DNA from: Folioceros fuciformis | Lineage: Eukaryota; Anthocerotophyta; Anthocerotopsida; Anthocerotales | Reading direction: 5' to 3' | Length of the DNA: 51,770 bases | Assembly: GCA_049999805.1 (NCBI GenBank) | Contig: JBNGIO010002463.1 | Location: forward strand, 1 to 51,770 | Part shown: positions 11,029 to 21,894 of the stretch, piece by piece | How the letters are laid out: every line of letters starts with the position of its first letter | Position numbering within the stretch: the stretch's first letter is position 1 | Made by a program: the position numbers and the translations under genes | Notes under the pieces: model-generated | Told to the model about the DNA's origin: nothing | What the model saw: only the letters and a program-made list of their open reading frames with translations | The model's database searches: none

Positions 11029-12547
11029 CAGCCACTAACCAAGCCAATCCGGTGAGTGTCCAAGGTTAGTCGAGATTGAAGAAGGAAATAAAAGGAAACT
11101 TACCACTTTCGCGAAAGCCGTCTAGAATCGAAGAAGATTCGCGTCATCGGTGTGCTTGGGGTAGATCTGTTCGGCTTCTTCGAAGGTCGTGCACTTCAAC
11201 ACTATGCGGAATGCGTGCTGTATCAGATGCATCTTCTTCCTCTTGCCCACCTCTGCGTCCATATCCTTTAGCTGGAGCTTCCCCTGTATGACCTTCTGCG
11301 TCACTGTGATCAGCATTTCTTCTCCTTTTGCCCCTGCTGGAACCCCTTGAAATGCCCTCCAAGGCCTGCCCTACATTGTCGTTACCTTCTTGGTGGACTC
11401 GTCAGCGACCGGAGTGCTACTGGAAGCTATGCCAGCTTCCTCTGGCTTCCTCTTCGCTTTCGCCCGCTTCTTTGTGCCTATGCTCCCTCCTGCTACCTGT
11501 TCCGAAAGCTCGCTCCTCTCCCACATCTTGAAGATCCTGTCCACGTTCTCCCACAGGACTCTACTGCACCTTGCCACGCGATATGGCAGTGTCTGTCTAT
11601 CCACCATCTTCTGGACCCAGTCAGTATCCCTTGGGTCACCTGCCTCATCAGTCATCCCCAACAACCTGTACAGATTGAATTTCCACTTCATTGGTGGCTT
11701 CTCGTCCAGGCCGTGGCTCCTTTAGAAAATATCCAACTCGTCATGGATATATCTTACTTGTTCGATGAAGCCCATCCTCTTCCATTTGTCGACAAACACA
11801 TTGTGATCAACAGCGAGGACTCGCATTTCCTCATCCGTGAGGCCTGCATAAACATGCCCTTCCATCCACTCGTACTTGTCTTCTCCTGGGTACATCTGAT
11901 GCAGCTTCTGCATAGCTGCGAAGTAGTGGTTGCCCCTGCGCTGGTACCCCTGCACTGTTATCTTCTCGAGCGAAACATCCTCCTTCTTGGAAGCCTGTTT
12001 CGGATCAATCATGCATAGGAGAGGTAAAATACCTTCCTTCACAGACCCTGTCTGCATCTGCCTGACCAGGCACTTTGTCCAAACTTCGTCAACCTCACGA
12101 ATCTGGGCATCTGCTGTGATATAGCTTGCAGGGTGGAGGATATCCACATGAAGATCGAACGTGGTCGACCTGATCCTTTTTGCATGGGCTCTTCTACGAC
12201 CAGCGTTGAGGTAGTCCTCATCCTGCGCAACCCTATCCATTCTCTCAGCATCGGTCTCAACTGTTCGGGGCAGCTCATCCTCGAAAGTAGGCCCTTTAGC
12301 CTACCGCCTCTGCTTCCGCCTCGCAGAAACCTCGTTGGCAGGCCCTACCGACCTGCTCTTCCTCTTCTGCGGTGAAGCTGCAATGACACCACAACAATTG
12401 TTGCAACAGATATTCATGACAAGAATCCAGACAGTAAGGAAACCAGACCCGACCACATTGCAGACCGATTAGCAAGATACCCACCTGTGGCTCTTTTTCG
12501 AGACCTCACAGGAGAGGTCGTGGCCATCTTCTTCTTCTTCATGACTG

Positions 12548-12569
12548 GGGCACCGGTAGGCCGGCGCAC
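12548..12569. repeat. Single copy of the element palindrome
   Basis: GGGCACCGGTA followed by GGCCGGCGCAC matches the intronic palindromes with a few changes. It falls in a Lys/Arg-rich coding or intron-proximal part of the minus-strand gene (RRPTGAPVMKKKK). Confidence 0.6.
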
Positions 12570-13816
12570 CGTCTTCTGCTTCTTTCTGGGGGGCGTGACC
12601 TCCACCGGCGATTCCTCCTCTTCTTCCCGGTCAGGCTGTGAGCCTCTTCCACCTTCCATGGCTGTCTTCTGTCGAGGAGTAACCTCCCATCTCCTTCTCC
12701 TCATCTGAGCTCAGCTCCTCAACCACCCGCAACTCCTCTTCAGACAGTTCTAGTTGCAGGCGTGGCATCTCCACTTGCTTCCTTGTCACCCTTCCTGCGC
12801 TGGCAGTAAAATCTGCGATTGTCGCAATTCGCTGGCGCTCCCCGGCGATCCTGGATGCAAGCGCGCGGTTCTTGAGGACGCAATTGGCACAAAATCGCAA
12901 GACAATTCGGCAGAACTGTTCGCCTCCCTGTTACACCCACAACAAGCCAGTAATTAGGGTTAGGGTTTGCTCGGGTATTTAGCCAAAACGAATAAGCAAC
13001 ATCATGATGGATAATAAACTGCTGGGTTAATAAACAGAAAAAAAAAATGATTAAGCTAAGCATATACTAACATCTTGCACACTCAGAAAATCTTTCAAAG
13101 CCGTTTTTAGCCACATCGGTTCACATTGCCGTGGCACAGCTTTCGCAACATTCACCACAATTAGGCTGTGGCTATTGTAGTCATCGGTGATATGGCTTGG
13201 TGGGTGCCGCGTGCAAATGAAATTGACGTGTGTTTCGTCTTCCACGCCATCAACGGATGCACAGAGAATCCACCCAGGCCTCCCTGCCTCATTGTTCGGC
13301 AGGCCTTGGAAACCGTTAATCCATAGAGCCATGAGCGGCACCCACGGCAAACTGTAGTCTTCTGGCTCCTCTTCGATTACTAAAAACCACTCTTTGTCTG
13401 TGTTGAACCTTTCAGCAAGCATGTCTTCAAGTTTCTTTAGCTTCAAGCGCTCAACGAAGTTGTACGCATTTGGAATATTGTGGTTCTCACTACCACCAGT
13501 GCTACCACCCTGAGTCACATTTACAGGCACCTGGTTAACATGAACCTCGCTAGCTTTGCTATTCGAGGCACGAACGCTTCCTCCTGAATTGTCTTTCCTC
13601 AATGCAAGAGCTGTTGGCTAAGGTGTAACATCTCCTACTGTGATCGATGGTCGCCGTTGGTTCTCTCTCTCGATGATGGGGTCAGATGCAGCGCGAGCTA
13701 AGACTTTCACCCCCTGTCTTGGTTTCCTTGGCCGTGATGGTGCCTCCAATACTTCCAGATCAATAGCTGCATTCAGATGCTTGTTGCTTCGCCAGCCTGC
13801 TGCCTTTTTTGCCTAC

Positions 13817-14161
13817 GCGAGAGGAAGCGAATGAGAAAACTTCAAATGACCAGAGCTGATGTAGAAGCAGTCAGCAACGACTAAAGCTTTGAACGAAAAG
13901 ATTTGAAGTCAACTGTGAAGTTGAATGTGTGTTGCCTGAAATAGGAAGCGTGTTTGAGCAACGTCTTCTGCATTTATGTTAGAACAACGATTAAAGGCGC
14001 CGTTCCCGATAAACAACAGCTACTTGTTTTAGTGATCAAACGTTCATATCGAAAAGGCGGCTTAATTATGTCAGCGTAACCTGTATTCAATGAATCGGTG
14101 AGTGACGGTAGAATGCATCCTGCAAGGAAGCTCCTTTGCGGTTAATCAGTGCGACATTGGC
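13817..14161. promoter_or_regulatory. Divergent intergenic region of the two-gene element
   Basis: Between the first recognisable exon of the minus gene (its 5' boundary looks like a splice acceptor, so a further 5' exon may lie here) and ATG 14162 of the plus gene. No TATA box or palindrome copy was recognised. It presumably holds both promoters. Confidence 0.35.
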
Positions 14162-17100
14162 ATGGATTGGCAGGCTTCTTCCTCAGGCGACATGGTGCCT
14201 ACGAAAGCATCGGAGTTCATTTCTCAAGGTAGGCCATGACTTCGGTTGAAGACGGGCTTTCGTTTGTTGAAGTTGATTAGTCTGATCTTCGCTGTTCCCG
14301 TCTTGCTGCTTTGTTCCCGATGATTCTGAAGGAATCGACATCGACTTCTGATAGTCTCCTGTACGTCTGAGTCTTCTCGATGGCATCCATACGCCGGCAA
14401 GCCCTTTGCGAAGCCAGTATCCTTTCATGCCAGCGACCATGAAAACAACACCTCTGAAGCAGAATGTAGATCGCACAATCTTGCGCGGGGACTTTGCTGA
14501 TTCGGATGCAGAAGGAATTGCGAGTGGACATGGGGTACCAGGAGAATCGACCCGAGAGCGCTTCCAGCTCGAAGCCGAAGCAGGGGATGTCTTGGCCGTA
14601 GACGCGGTAAGGACGACGGGCACATCGTCGCGAAAAACATACAATCTAAAACCATCATCCGAGTCCTTGATTGAAGTTCCTGGAGATCATCGACGTAGTC
14701 GGAAGAAAAAAATCTCGACTGTACCTGAGGAAAAGTGTTTTGAGATCCGCATTTCTGCAAATTACCGGAGACTATGTTGTGCAAAGCAGTGTCTCAGATC
14801 CTTAGGCAAACCAGGCTTTCGGGATTTGAGATATCGATTTCTAAACTTGTGCAGGACAGAGCAAGAAATGTATTTGCAGACCCTGTTTGATGTCAAGCGC
14901 GCTTCGGATGGACGCTCAATCGTGGTGGCTTTTCTCATTGGATCTGTAAAGATACGTTGTTGTCGGGACGCGTTCAGACGAGTTTTCTGCATCGGTGCGA
15001 ACAGGTACGAGGCAGCAAAAGAAAGAGCTTTGGATAACATTATGTGGGTGGGCTCTGTCCACGCAGAAAAGCGCACCTGGGATCACGCTATGGCTGCTTG
15101 TGTTTGGATGGATCAATTGTTCTGCCTCCTTGCAGAACGCATGCCAAACATTGAAGTGTACCATCTTCCCGACTCATATACAAAAGGGGAAATTTTTAGG
15201 GAGTACAAGCAGCAAATGCAACGAGCGGAACAGTACATTGTGTCTCACTCTTATTTCTGTTAATTGTGGGCTTCACATTTCTACAAGGTGTGAATTCCAA
15301 AGACAAACAAGTTTTCGCTCTGTACAACCTGCGATTACCTGAAAAGGAACATCAGAGCCGAGTCTGATAAGAAGAAACAAGGTACGGTAGCGTGTTTTTT
15401 CAGTTACGTTTCACGTAGGCATATGAAGTGCGCTGGTCGACCGGCGCACTGCATTCCATCATTCCCTGGTAAGTGCACCGGTTGACCGGCGCACTTTTTC
15501 TTCCCAATGATGTTGTAAGTGCGCTGGTAGACTGGCGCCCTGCCCTTGTTTCGAACCCTTCAGTTGTCATGGTGATTGCGCATTGCTGGGTGTGCGCCAG
15601 TCTACTGGCGCAAACCTTCCTCTCCTACTCAAGAAATGAAGGGATTGGCTGCTTTGTGGCGGGTGTGCGCCGATCTACCAGCGCACACCTGTCTCTCCTA
15701 CTCAAGAAATGAAGGGACTGACTGCTTTGTGGCGGGTGTGCGCCGGTAGACCGGCGCACACCCACCAGGTCGCACACTTTTTCCATATTCCAATGTAAAG
15801 TATTTGATGTTTTTTGTAGAGGGCTTTGAATCTGACTTGAAGCTCCATCGAAATAGACTGAAGGCAGAGCTCGAGAAGAGTATAAAACGTCGGGTCAAAT
15901 GTTATGGCGACCCCGGAAAGTACATTGGAATATCAGTGGATGGAATGGATCAACAGAAGACTCACTTGCCCCATTTCGTACGAGTGCCCAAAGATTTAGC
16001 GGATGATGATGGCCTCATTGATGTCCATGTAGTAGGGTGTATGGTATACAACAAGACTTTGACACCAAAGCTCTTCATCGAGTTCGGCAACACTCGAAAT
16101 GATGCGAACTTAACAATATCAATTATTCAGCGCGTGATTCACGAGTATGAAGGCTTGCTACCTGGAGTACTTTATTTGCAGCTAGACAACACGGCACGCG
16201 AGAACAAAAACGCGTTGTTGTTTTCTTATTTGAATATGTTAGTGGAAAAGCGGGTTTTCTTGAAGATAAAAGTCGGATTCCTGCTAGTAGGGCATACGCA
16301 TGACCAGGTTGATCAGATGTTTTCCAGGTTTTCAACAGCACTCGGTCGGAAAGAAGCTTTGACTTTACCAAAATTGATTGCACTTATGCAGGGCGCTTAT
16401 ACCCCCGTGCCAGATGTTGAAGAGGTGAAGGAGGTTCCAGACTTCAGAAAGTTTGTTTGGCCTATACCCTATGGGAAAGCAGGATATCAGAGTGTTGCAG
16501 TGGTTCATCACCTGCATAATATATCGTTTCAACACCAGTTCAAGATCACAAAAGAGAGTCGCGGAGATCGTGGACCTGTTACAGTTATGAGAGGAAAACA
16601 GTATTCCACTGATCAATACTGGTCGCCTGATGAAGGGATAGAACTCCTGAAAGCAGTTCCGGAGAGGAATATGAAAGCCGCTCCACAGATGCATCTGCAG
16701 GTGAGGAGTAGGAAACAAAAGAGTATTATACACGATGTCCCAGGATATAATCTGTGCTAGATTCAATCAAGATTGGAGTTCAAATTACGTCAGCACTTAG
16801 GTGTGGGTGAAGACATCTGGTGGGATTCATTTTGGGCCGAGCAAGAGGCCATCGTTCAAATTATTAATTCGGGTGTAGAGCAAGACCATGACTGGCCATG
16901 GCCATGGTATAATCGCGATGAGGCAAAGTTGGTAAACACCCCGTTACTCGTGCCAGATGCTTTGGTGTTGGAAAACCCACAAATACGAGAAGTTCCTAGA
17001 AGAGATATGTATGTGGGGCCATATAGAAAAGACGCACACGTTGGGAACGATGTTGACAGCTTCAGTGGAGATGTATCAGAGATCGAAGTAGGGCACATGA

Positions 17101-17500
17101 TTGCTGTCCCATGCGAGACAAACGTAGACAACAAGCCTTTTTGGATCGCGAAAGTGCCGGACACACAGAAGGAAAATGACACTCAAAATATCACAATCCA
17201 TTGGTGGGTCACGAAATGTTCAGATGCATTTGAAGGCCGTTATCAAGAGGAGATGATATTGCCGAATGAAGACCCAGCCATGGGTTCTACACGACGACGT
17301 AAGGACGGCCAAGCAGAAGACTTCGGAAACATATTGACACAATATCTGTCACGAACACTTTTATTTTTGCGTATGGATTTGAGTTGACTCGTCAAAAACA
17401 ACTGCACGCTCGCACTCGAAATCTTATCAGAAAGAACTTGTACATGCTTAGGCAAGATCAAGAAAACCATGTACATAAACTTGATGACGACCTCGCATGA
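14162..17500 (+). pseudogene. DUF7869-type transposase-like protein of the mobile element, with in-frame stops
   Basis: A possible first exon is ATG 14162-14228 (MDWQASSSGD...), ending at a GT donor. The main exon covers about 14406-15381, with NYRRLCCAKQCLRSLG, a DNA-binding-like Cys region (KFSLCTTCDYLKR) and in-frame stops TAA 15261 and TGA 15291. An intron 15382-15819 (GT-AG, phase 1) follows. The next exon carries GISVDGMDQQKT, LQLDNTARENKN and VGHTHDQVDQMF, an Asp/Asn/His pattern suggestive of an RNase H-like fold. After TAG 16758-16760 the same frame gives the C-terminal domain (VGHMIAVP, KPFWIAKVP). A frame change near 17340 leads to FIFAYGFELTRQKQL and a stop at 17498-17500. Many eukaryotic genomes contain this family on repetitive elements; biochemical function is not established. 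The interruptions argue that this copy is not functional. Confidence 0.6.
15428..15759. repeat. Intronic palindrome array, six copies (45/46- and 73-bp spacing)
   Basis: Copies start at 15428, 15473, 15519, 15592, 15665 and 15738. The last three units are 73-bp tandem repeats (spacer CTCCTACTCAAGAAATGAAG). All lie in the intron 15382-15819 of the transposase-like gene. The copy at 15592 has arm changes on both sides that keep pairing (GCGCCAGT / ACTGGCGC). Confidence 0.9.
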
Positions 17501-17750
17501 CTACTTGATGAAATGTAGACTATATTGGTTAAGTACTTTCATGTATTCCACACTTTATATATATGAACACTGTTGGCAAAGAGCTGTGGTTGGCTATTCA
17601 TAAGCACCCTTGTGGGGGTGCGCATAGAGAAAGGCTATCTCGCCCTAACTGTGCGTTGGCCTAACCCTAACTCATTTTGAATAGTTTTGATGCACTTTCC
17701 CTAGACCCGATCTGAGTGTTCACCCGCTACTCATTGCTTCATCGGAAGGA

Positions 17751-17772
17751 GTGCGCCGGTAGACCAGCGCAC
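17751..17772. repeat. Single palindrome copy 3' of the transposase-like gene
   Basis: GTGCGCCGGTA followed by GACCAGCGCAC, the same motif as in the two introns, 250 bp past the gene end. It may mark the right subterminal region of the element. Confidence 0.7.
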
Positions 17773-18805
17773 ACCTACCGTCCAGGGTTAAATGAATGTT
17801 ATTGAAAAAGCTTTAACATTTTACAGTTTCAAGTAATTCTAATTTCAAAAAAATATCATTCCGTCTACATGCAGGCGGTAGTGTCAGACCAACCGTGGAA
17901 TTGGATAAGATCAAAAAGTTTTATTGTTGGTAACCCGCTAGATTCTAGGTAAACATGACGATTAAAAAGTTTTTCGTGACCGTTTTTCCATAGATTTGGG
18001 GGTAATCCACACCAAATAGCATGATTTCTGGATATATGCCACGGAAAATGACGCCGAAAATGACCCGAAGCCCGATTTGGCAGAATACGACCGTTAGGCA
18101 CAGACCGTGTTCAAGGGGTATTGGACAAACAGTTTGTCCTTTGCTTGATAGGGGTTGGAGGGGAGCCCTCGAATTCGTCACAACAGTGTGTGAGTTGTAC
18201 AAGTGATAAGGAGGTATGTCTTGGTGATAGAGCATAGTCTTTGGAAGATGCTCTTGAGATATGGCAGACTGTCCTAGGTTGTTGATGTGAGGATTGACTG
18301 TGAGAAGCATTTGATGCGGCATCGGTTTGTGAATTTTGTCTATAGGTTGGTAGGGAAGTTGACCCAACTATCTGTCTAACTGGCTGTGACATAGGGACCA
18401 AGGACAGGATAAGGAGTTGAGGTAGCAAGAAAGGTAGACCCTCTATCCATCCATCCAAGAGAAAGGGAGGTTGTCGTTCCTTCGTGGGAATCAAACCCAA
18501 CGTCTCGACGACAATGGGATAAGTGTGGTCACTAGAAGGAGCCCAAGGCCCCCCTCCTGGACGGTGAGGTGCCCGAGATTTTGCAACCACAAGGACGAAG
18601 CCAAGGTCAAGTCCAGGGAAGGAGGAGGCAAGTCAAGGACCAATAACATGGAAGGCATAGCAGCTTATAAAAGCCTAGCCTACTAGGGGTAGTTGAAATC
18701 TGTATTTGCATACTTGTGTGCCATCTTGTTTTAAAAGTGTGCCCGGTACCAGGCCCACATATGTCCAATATTCTGTGAAGAATATTGTATGCCCTTTCTA
18801 TAAAG
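17773..18805. other. Intergenic, no gene seen
   Basis: AT-rich near 17.8-18.0 kb, then of mixed composition. An open frame of 159 codons on the minus strand (18590-18111) has no recognisable domain and a composition typical of chance frames. Confidence 0.45.
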
Positions 18806-19083
18806 GCCTATATCCTTTAATGCTAACACTTTCTGCTATGGAGTTCTAAGCCTGTGCCACGTGGCTACAGGTGCTGGCTGACTAATCACAGTACATTATG
18901 TGCATTGACAACCAGACCTGTTTGATCCTCACCTGTCTCTTCACCGGCCAAGAACTTCAAGAAACGATTTATACCTGGCGGTGCTGTGTTGGGATGCAGG
19001 CTTTGGATAAGCTAGTGCGTTTCGGGAAGGCGGGCTTCCACGAGTTCCATTGCTAGTCGATGACAGCCATGTAGTATGGTTTT
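18806..19083 (+). pseudogene. CDC6 pseudogene fragment (3' exons)
   Basis: The plus strand here aligns by eye with the minus-strand 3' part of the CDC6 gene at 33.74-34.03 kb. Shared runs include TATGGAGTTCT, GGTGCTGGCTGACTAA versus GGTGCTGGCTGACCAG, CCTGTTTGATC, CCAAGAACTTCAAGAA, TGCTGTGTTGGGATG, AGGCTTTGG, TCGGGAAGG and CATTGCTAGTCGATGACAGC. Both exonic and intronic bases align, so it came from genomic DNA and not from a processed mRNA. The exon LADQ end has become TAA, and frames are broken. Confidence 0.72.
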
Positions 19084-20279
19084 CTTTTCACTCATTTGAG
19101 CGGAATATCTCAGAATATCCACGAAATATTCTATCAGATTCCGAGATTCTATGCGTCCCAAATCGAACGCATCCCGTGGGTGGCTCTGCCAAAACCGCCG
19201 ACGCACCACAGCGAACACGGGTGCATGTTGATTCTTTCTTCGCTGCGTCCGGGGCCAAGAAAGAAAGTACAGGCACTAGGCCAGGCTCGGAAAGATATTA
19301 TTTCTTCAAGGCCAGGAAGTAGTGGGAAGAGAGAGTGGAGGGTACATGTATTCGGGATCCAGACTTCGTGAGTGTAGCGTTTTGTCTCTATACGACGACC
19401 TGGTTCTATCAACTTGAATTCTCCCACCGCTTGCACCGCCAGTTGCTCTCATTGGCACCAGAAGGCGGTGATCTGACAGTAGTGGTTCTGGTGATCTGAC
19501 AGTTGATGACATCAGGAGGCGGTCATGTATTTCTATGTTATATTGCAGGAATTCTCTTGGTGGAGGTGCGAATGCAGCCACTTCCACCGTAGAGAATTGC
19601 AATGAAGGGGTGGCTGCTAGGTCTGCTCTCTCGCCGAATTCATACCGTCCCAGGCCTCCAAAACCCGATCCAAGCCATTGGTAGTAACGGCAATATGTAT
19701 CATTGTTGCCAGTGCCCCTACTGCTGCAGCAGCTACTCGCATGTCCAGAGAGGCTATCAAAGTAGCGACGTGACAAGTGACGATCATGAAATATGATCTT
19801 GCAATGCTTGCACGTTCAGCATTTTCATTTTTGGAACAACGAAGGGTTTGGAGTGGCCCCTACGTACAGGGTACGCCCGCGTGCATCACGCTCCGACGCA
19901 CAGCGGCTTGCTCCACTTGCCATCATGCTCAGAATGCCAGATGGATGGGCGGACACACGCTGTTGATCCTGCGTAGGGATAAGACAAGAGGATGCTGTAG
20001 TTTTCTTGATCCTCGACTGACCCTCTGTTATGGGGAGCACAGTACGGATAGATGAATTCTTGTTAGGAACCATCATGTCATAAGGCATTACTTTGCCACA
20101 GTGGCTTGCGTGTACAAGTGTAGGTCGGAGCCACAGATTCCGAGGCTCCAATCCCAACCTGAAGTCAATACATTCAACGTTCAACCTATCAGGATATTCA
20201 TTACCAGCCTGAAACGACACCCAGTGCACAATCAGCAAGACAAGAAGACGAGGAAGTTCACGCTACCCACCTAGCTCTT

Positions 20280-20372
20280 AAGACAACTGGCATCATCATC
20301 CTGTCCAGGGTAAGCGGTTTCCCGTTTCCTAAGCAGCCACTGGCACACAAACAGGCCAGATTTTGACAGGCA
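20280..20372 (-). pseudogene. Probable CDC6-like Walker A fragment
   Basis: The minus strand encodes LACLCASGCLGNGKPLTLDR, a degraded version of the CDC6 segment SGSLYVSGCPGTGKSLAVDK at 36.2-36.3 kb. At the base level GCAGCCACT and TTTCCTAAGCAGCC resemble the CDC6 exon. The P-loop is damaged (GCLGNGKP). It is oriented opposite to the fragment at 18.8-19.1 kb, so the pseudogene was rearranged. It could also be a chance match or a relic of another AAA+ ATPase. Confidence 0.4.
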
Positions 20373-21239
20373 GTCGCTTGGCTGGCAAAATTAGATCTAC
20401 AGACGTCAGGGCTGGGAATTACACCCGTCGTCAGGGCAGGTGACCTAGAACACGTTGTCTCCCAGTCTTGAATACAGTACCCCGGACGTTGCGGGTCAAA
20501 CTCACAGCTCGCTGCCACCTGCAATCGGAAGCTCGCTTGCTGGCTTCCCATTGCTGACCTTGGCATGCAATTATCCATCAACCGGATACGACTTGAATGT
20601 GCCTTCAAGATGGACGAGAGCAACCTAGGTTCTGACGCTGCTGCGGAAACGGCTACTGGTCGCTGCCTCCATTCTGTTTCAAGCCCCCCACGTACAGTGC
20701 TCTGCTACTACACTCTTCTATCTGGCAAGCGGGGTTCACGCGTTGTCTACAGGAGGAGTACAGTTCTCCTAAATAAAGCTGTTGCGGCTGCTGGTGTTGG
20801 TCCAGTGGGTGAGATCTCCCTGTGGTCAGCATTAAGTTTCAGATCAAAATCCCAGGGGCTGTTTCCGAGCATGCCTCGACCGGTCTTACAACCCCGGTGG
20901 CGGAGATGTCGGAATTGTAGTTCCATCTTCTTGGCTTCTTGCAATCCATATACTGTGCAGTAAAGTATAGGGCCGCGACAAAGCGGAATGTGAGGTGTGG
21001 TGACAGGAGCGCGCTTGGCGGACGGCCATGAAAGCATGATCTTCTGTTTTGGCCAGCGCACGCGTCACAAAGCCCAGCATGCTCCTCAAGTTCCTTTTGA
21101 CACCGTGTGTTGCGGGACCGACTGGACTCGTGGGAGTGGGATCGTGATATCTCAAATGTGGGTGTTTTCAGGCGTGGTGTTACAAACCTTGAGGCTTGAG
21201 GGCGCTTCAAGCGTACCGGAAACAGAATAAGAAGTAGCC

Positions 21240-21285
21240 AGGACTCAGGACTCAGGACTCAGGACTCAGGACCCAGGACCCAGGA
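21240..21285. repeat. 7-bp minisatellite (AGGACTC / AGGACCC)
   Basis: About six head-to-tail copies of a 7-bp unit, the last two with C in place of T. Sits in intergenic DNA. Confidence 0.85.
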
Positions 21286-21894
21286 ATAGGCAGCCGTAGG
21301 AAAGATCTGTTGTTCCAAATTCCACCATGTGTGTTCGTGTACGACGAGAGACTTGCAGCAACTGTGAGATCTGGTGCTGCTGCTCCATTCTTCAATGATA
21401 GCCGACCACTCTGTCGTGAAAGAACGCAAAGGCTCCTTCAGAGGAGGATTAGGTCAGATTGTTCAGAGGTGGACAGCGATCTGTTATCATAACAGATCTC
21501 TGCCCAGCTCTGACCATCTGATATAATGTCAGAGCTGGAAACAAGACTAGTTGCCTGTTGCGGTGAAGGACTGCACTGACAGAAGCCCTCCTTGCGCACA
21601 GGAAGTGAAACAGTGTAGTACAGTTTGATGCAAGAATTGAGATAAGCTGAATCAGATTAACTGGCACACTCTGTTACAAACAGATCAGCCGCCAACCGCT
21701 GTGACGGCGATGCTTTCATGCATACATACAATTCAGACCCACCCAACACTGTGACAAGACCGTTCAACAAGCTCTCTTGAACGAGACAAAGTCACTTATG
21801 CAGACACACAAAGACTCAGGACGCACGCAATCCACTGCCTGCAATGTGAGATCGCAGCCAGACTACGGCGGATGGTAAACTTCTACAGCATTGC

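Larger units (their letters stand above)
9525..13816 (-). pseudogene. ParB-like / N6-N4 DNA methyltransferase gene of the mobile element, with in-frame stops
   Basis: Exons read 5' to 3' on the minus strand. First, 13816-13060 is basic (RPRKPRQGVK), then a novel domain. Next, about 12932-12490 carries acidic and lysine-rich linkers. Then 12378-11390 has a ParB-like stretch (VQGYQRRGNHYFAAM, then GLTDEEMRVLAVDHN). Then about 11333-11104, and 10720-9525 has the methyltransferase. In the last part motif IV reads LLFADLPRG, followed about 60 residues later by MVWEKTNIPP and then SPYQKPLGL and VVDACAGSGSF (motif X/I). The order IV then X/I is that of beta-class N6-adenine/N4-cytosine enzymes, which are bacterial in character. 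Motif IV is normally (D/S/N)PP(Y/F), so DLPRG is odd. In-frame stops: TAG 13620-13618, TAA 11724-11722, TAG 11124-11122, TAG 10295-10293. Some splice phases do not match, suggesting small indels. The ParB assignment is tentative; the methyltransferase is firm. Confidence 0.62.
9389..17772. mobile_element. Two-gene element: ParB-like/DNA methyltransferase plus DUF7869-type protein
   Basis: Two divergent multi-exon genes lie head to head around 13.8-14.2 kb. The minus gene (to 9525) has a ParB-like region and a beta-class DNA methyltransferase; the plus gene (to 17500) encodes a large protein of an uncharacterised, transposon-associated family. Palindromes of one type occur in an intron of each gene (four at 10819-11026, six at 15428-15759), once inside the minus gene (12548-12569), and once beyond the plus gene's 3' end (17751-17772). 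A half-site (TAGACCGGCGCAC, ending at 9400) lies beyond the minus gene's 3' end. The shared motif and absence of host-like genes suggest one element of roughly 8.4 kb. Terminal repeats and target duplication were not found, so the limits are the outermost motif copies and are provisional. Confidence 0.5.
19084..21779. other. Intergenic with repeat relics
   Basis: Apart from the Walker A-like relic there is no coherent gene. Many short frames occur on both strands without family resemblance. A 7-bp minisatellite sits at 21240-21285. Confidence 0.45.

Noticed and set aside
10817-15759. CRISPR-like appearance of palindromes at regular spacing
   Set aside because: The spacers are themselves repeated, the DNA is eukaryotic nuclear, and no cas genes are present. 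The arrays are minisatellites.
17640-17680. Telomere-like AACCCTAAC strings
   Set aside because: Only two short matches, no tandem array.
9389-17772. Terminal inverted repeats for the two-gene element
   Set aside because: I compared the flanks by eye and found only the shared palindrome half-site. No matching terminal sequences or target duplication could be supported.
18111-18590. 159-codon minus-strand frame
   Set aside because: Proline/serine-rich composition, no domain, no splice partners.
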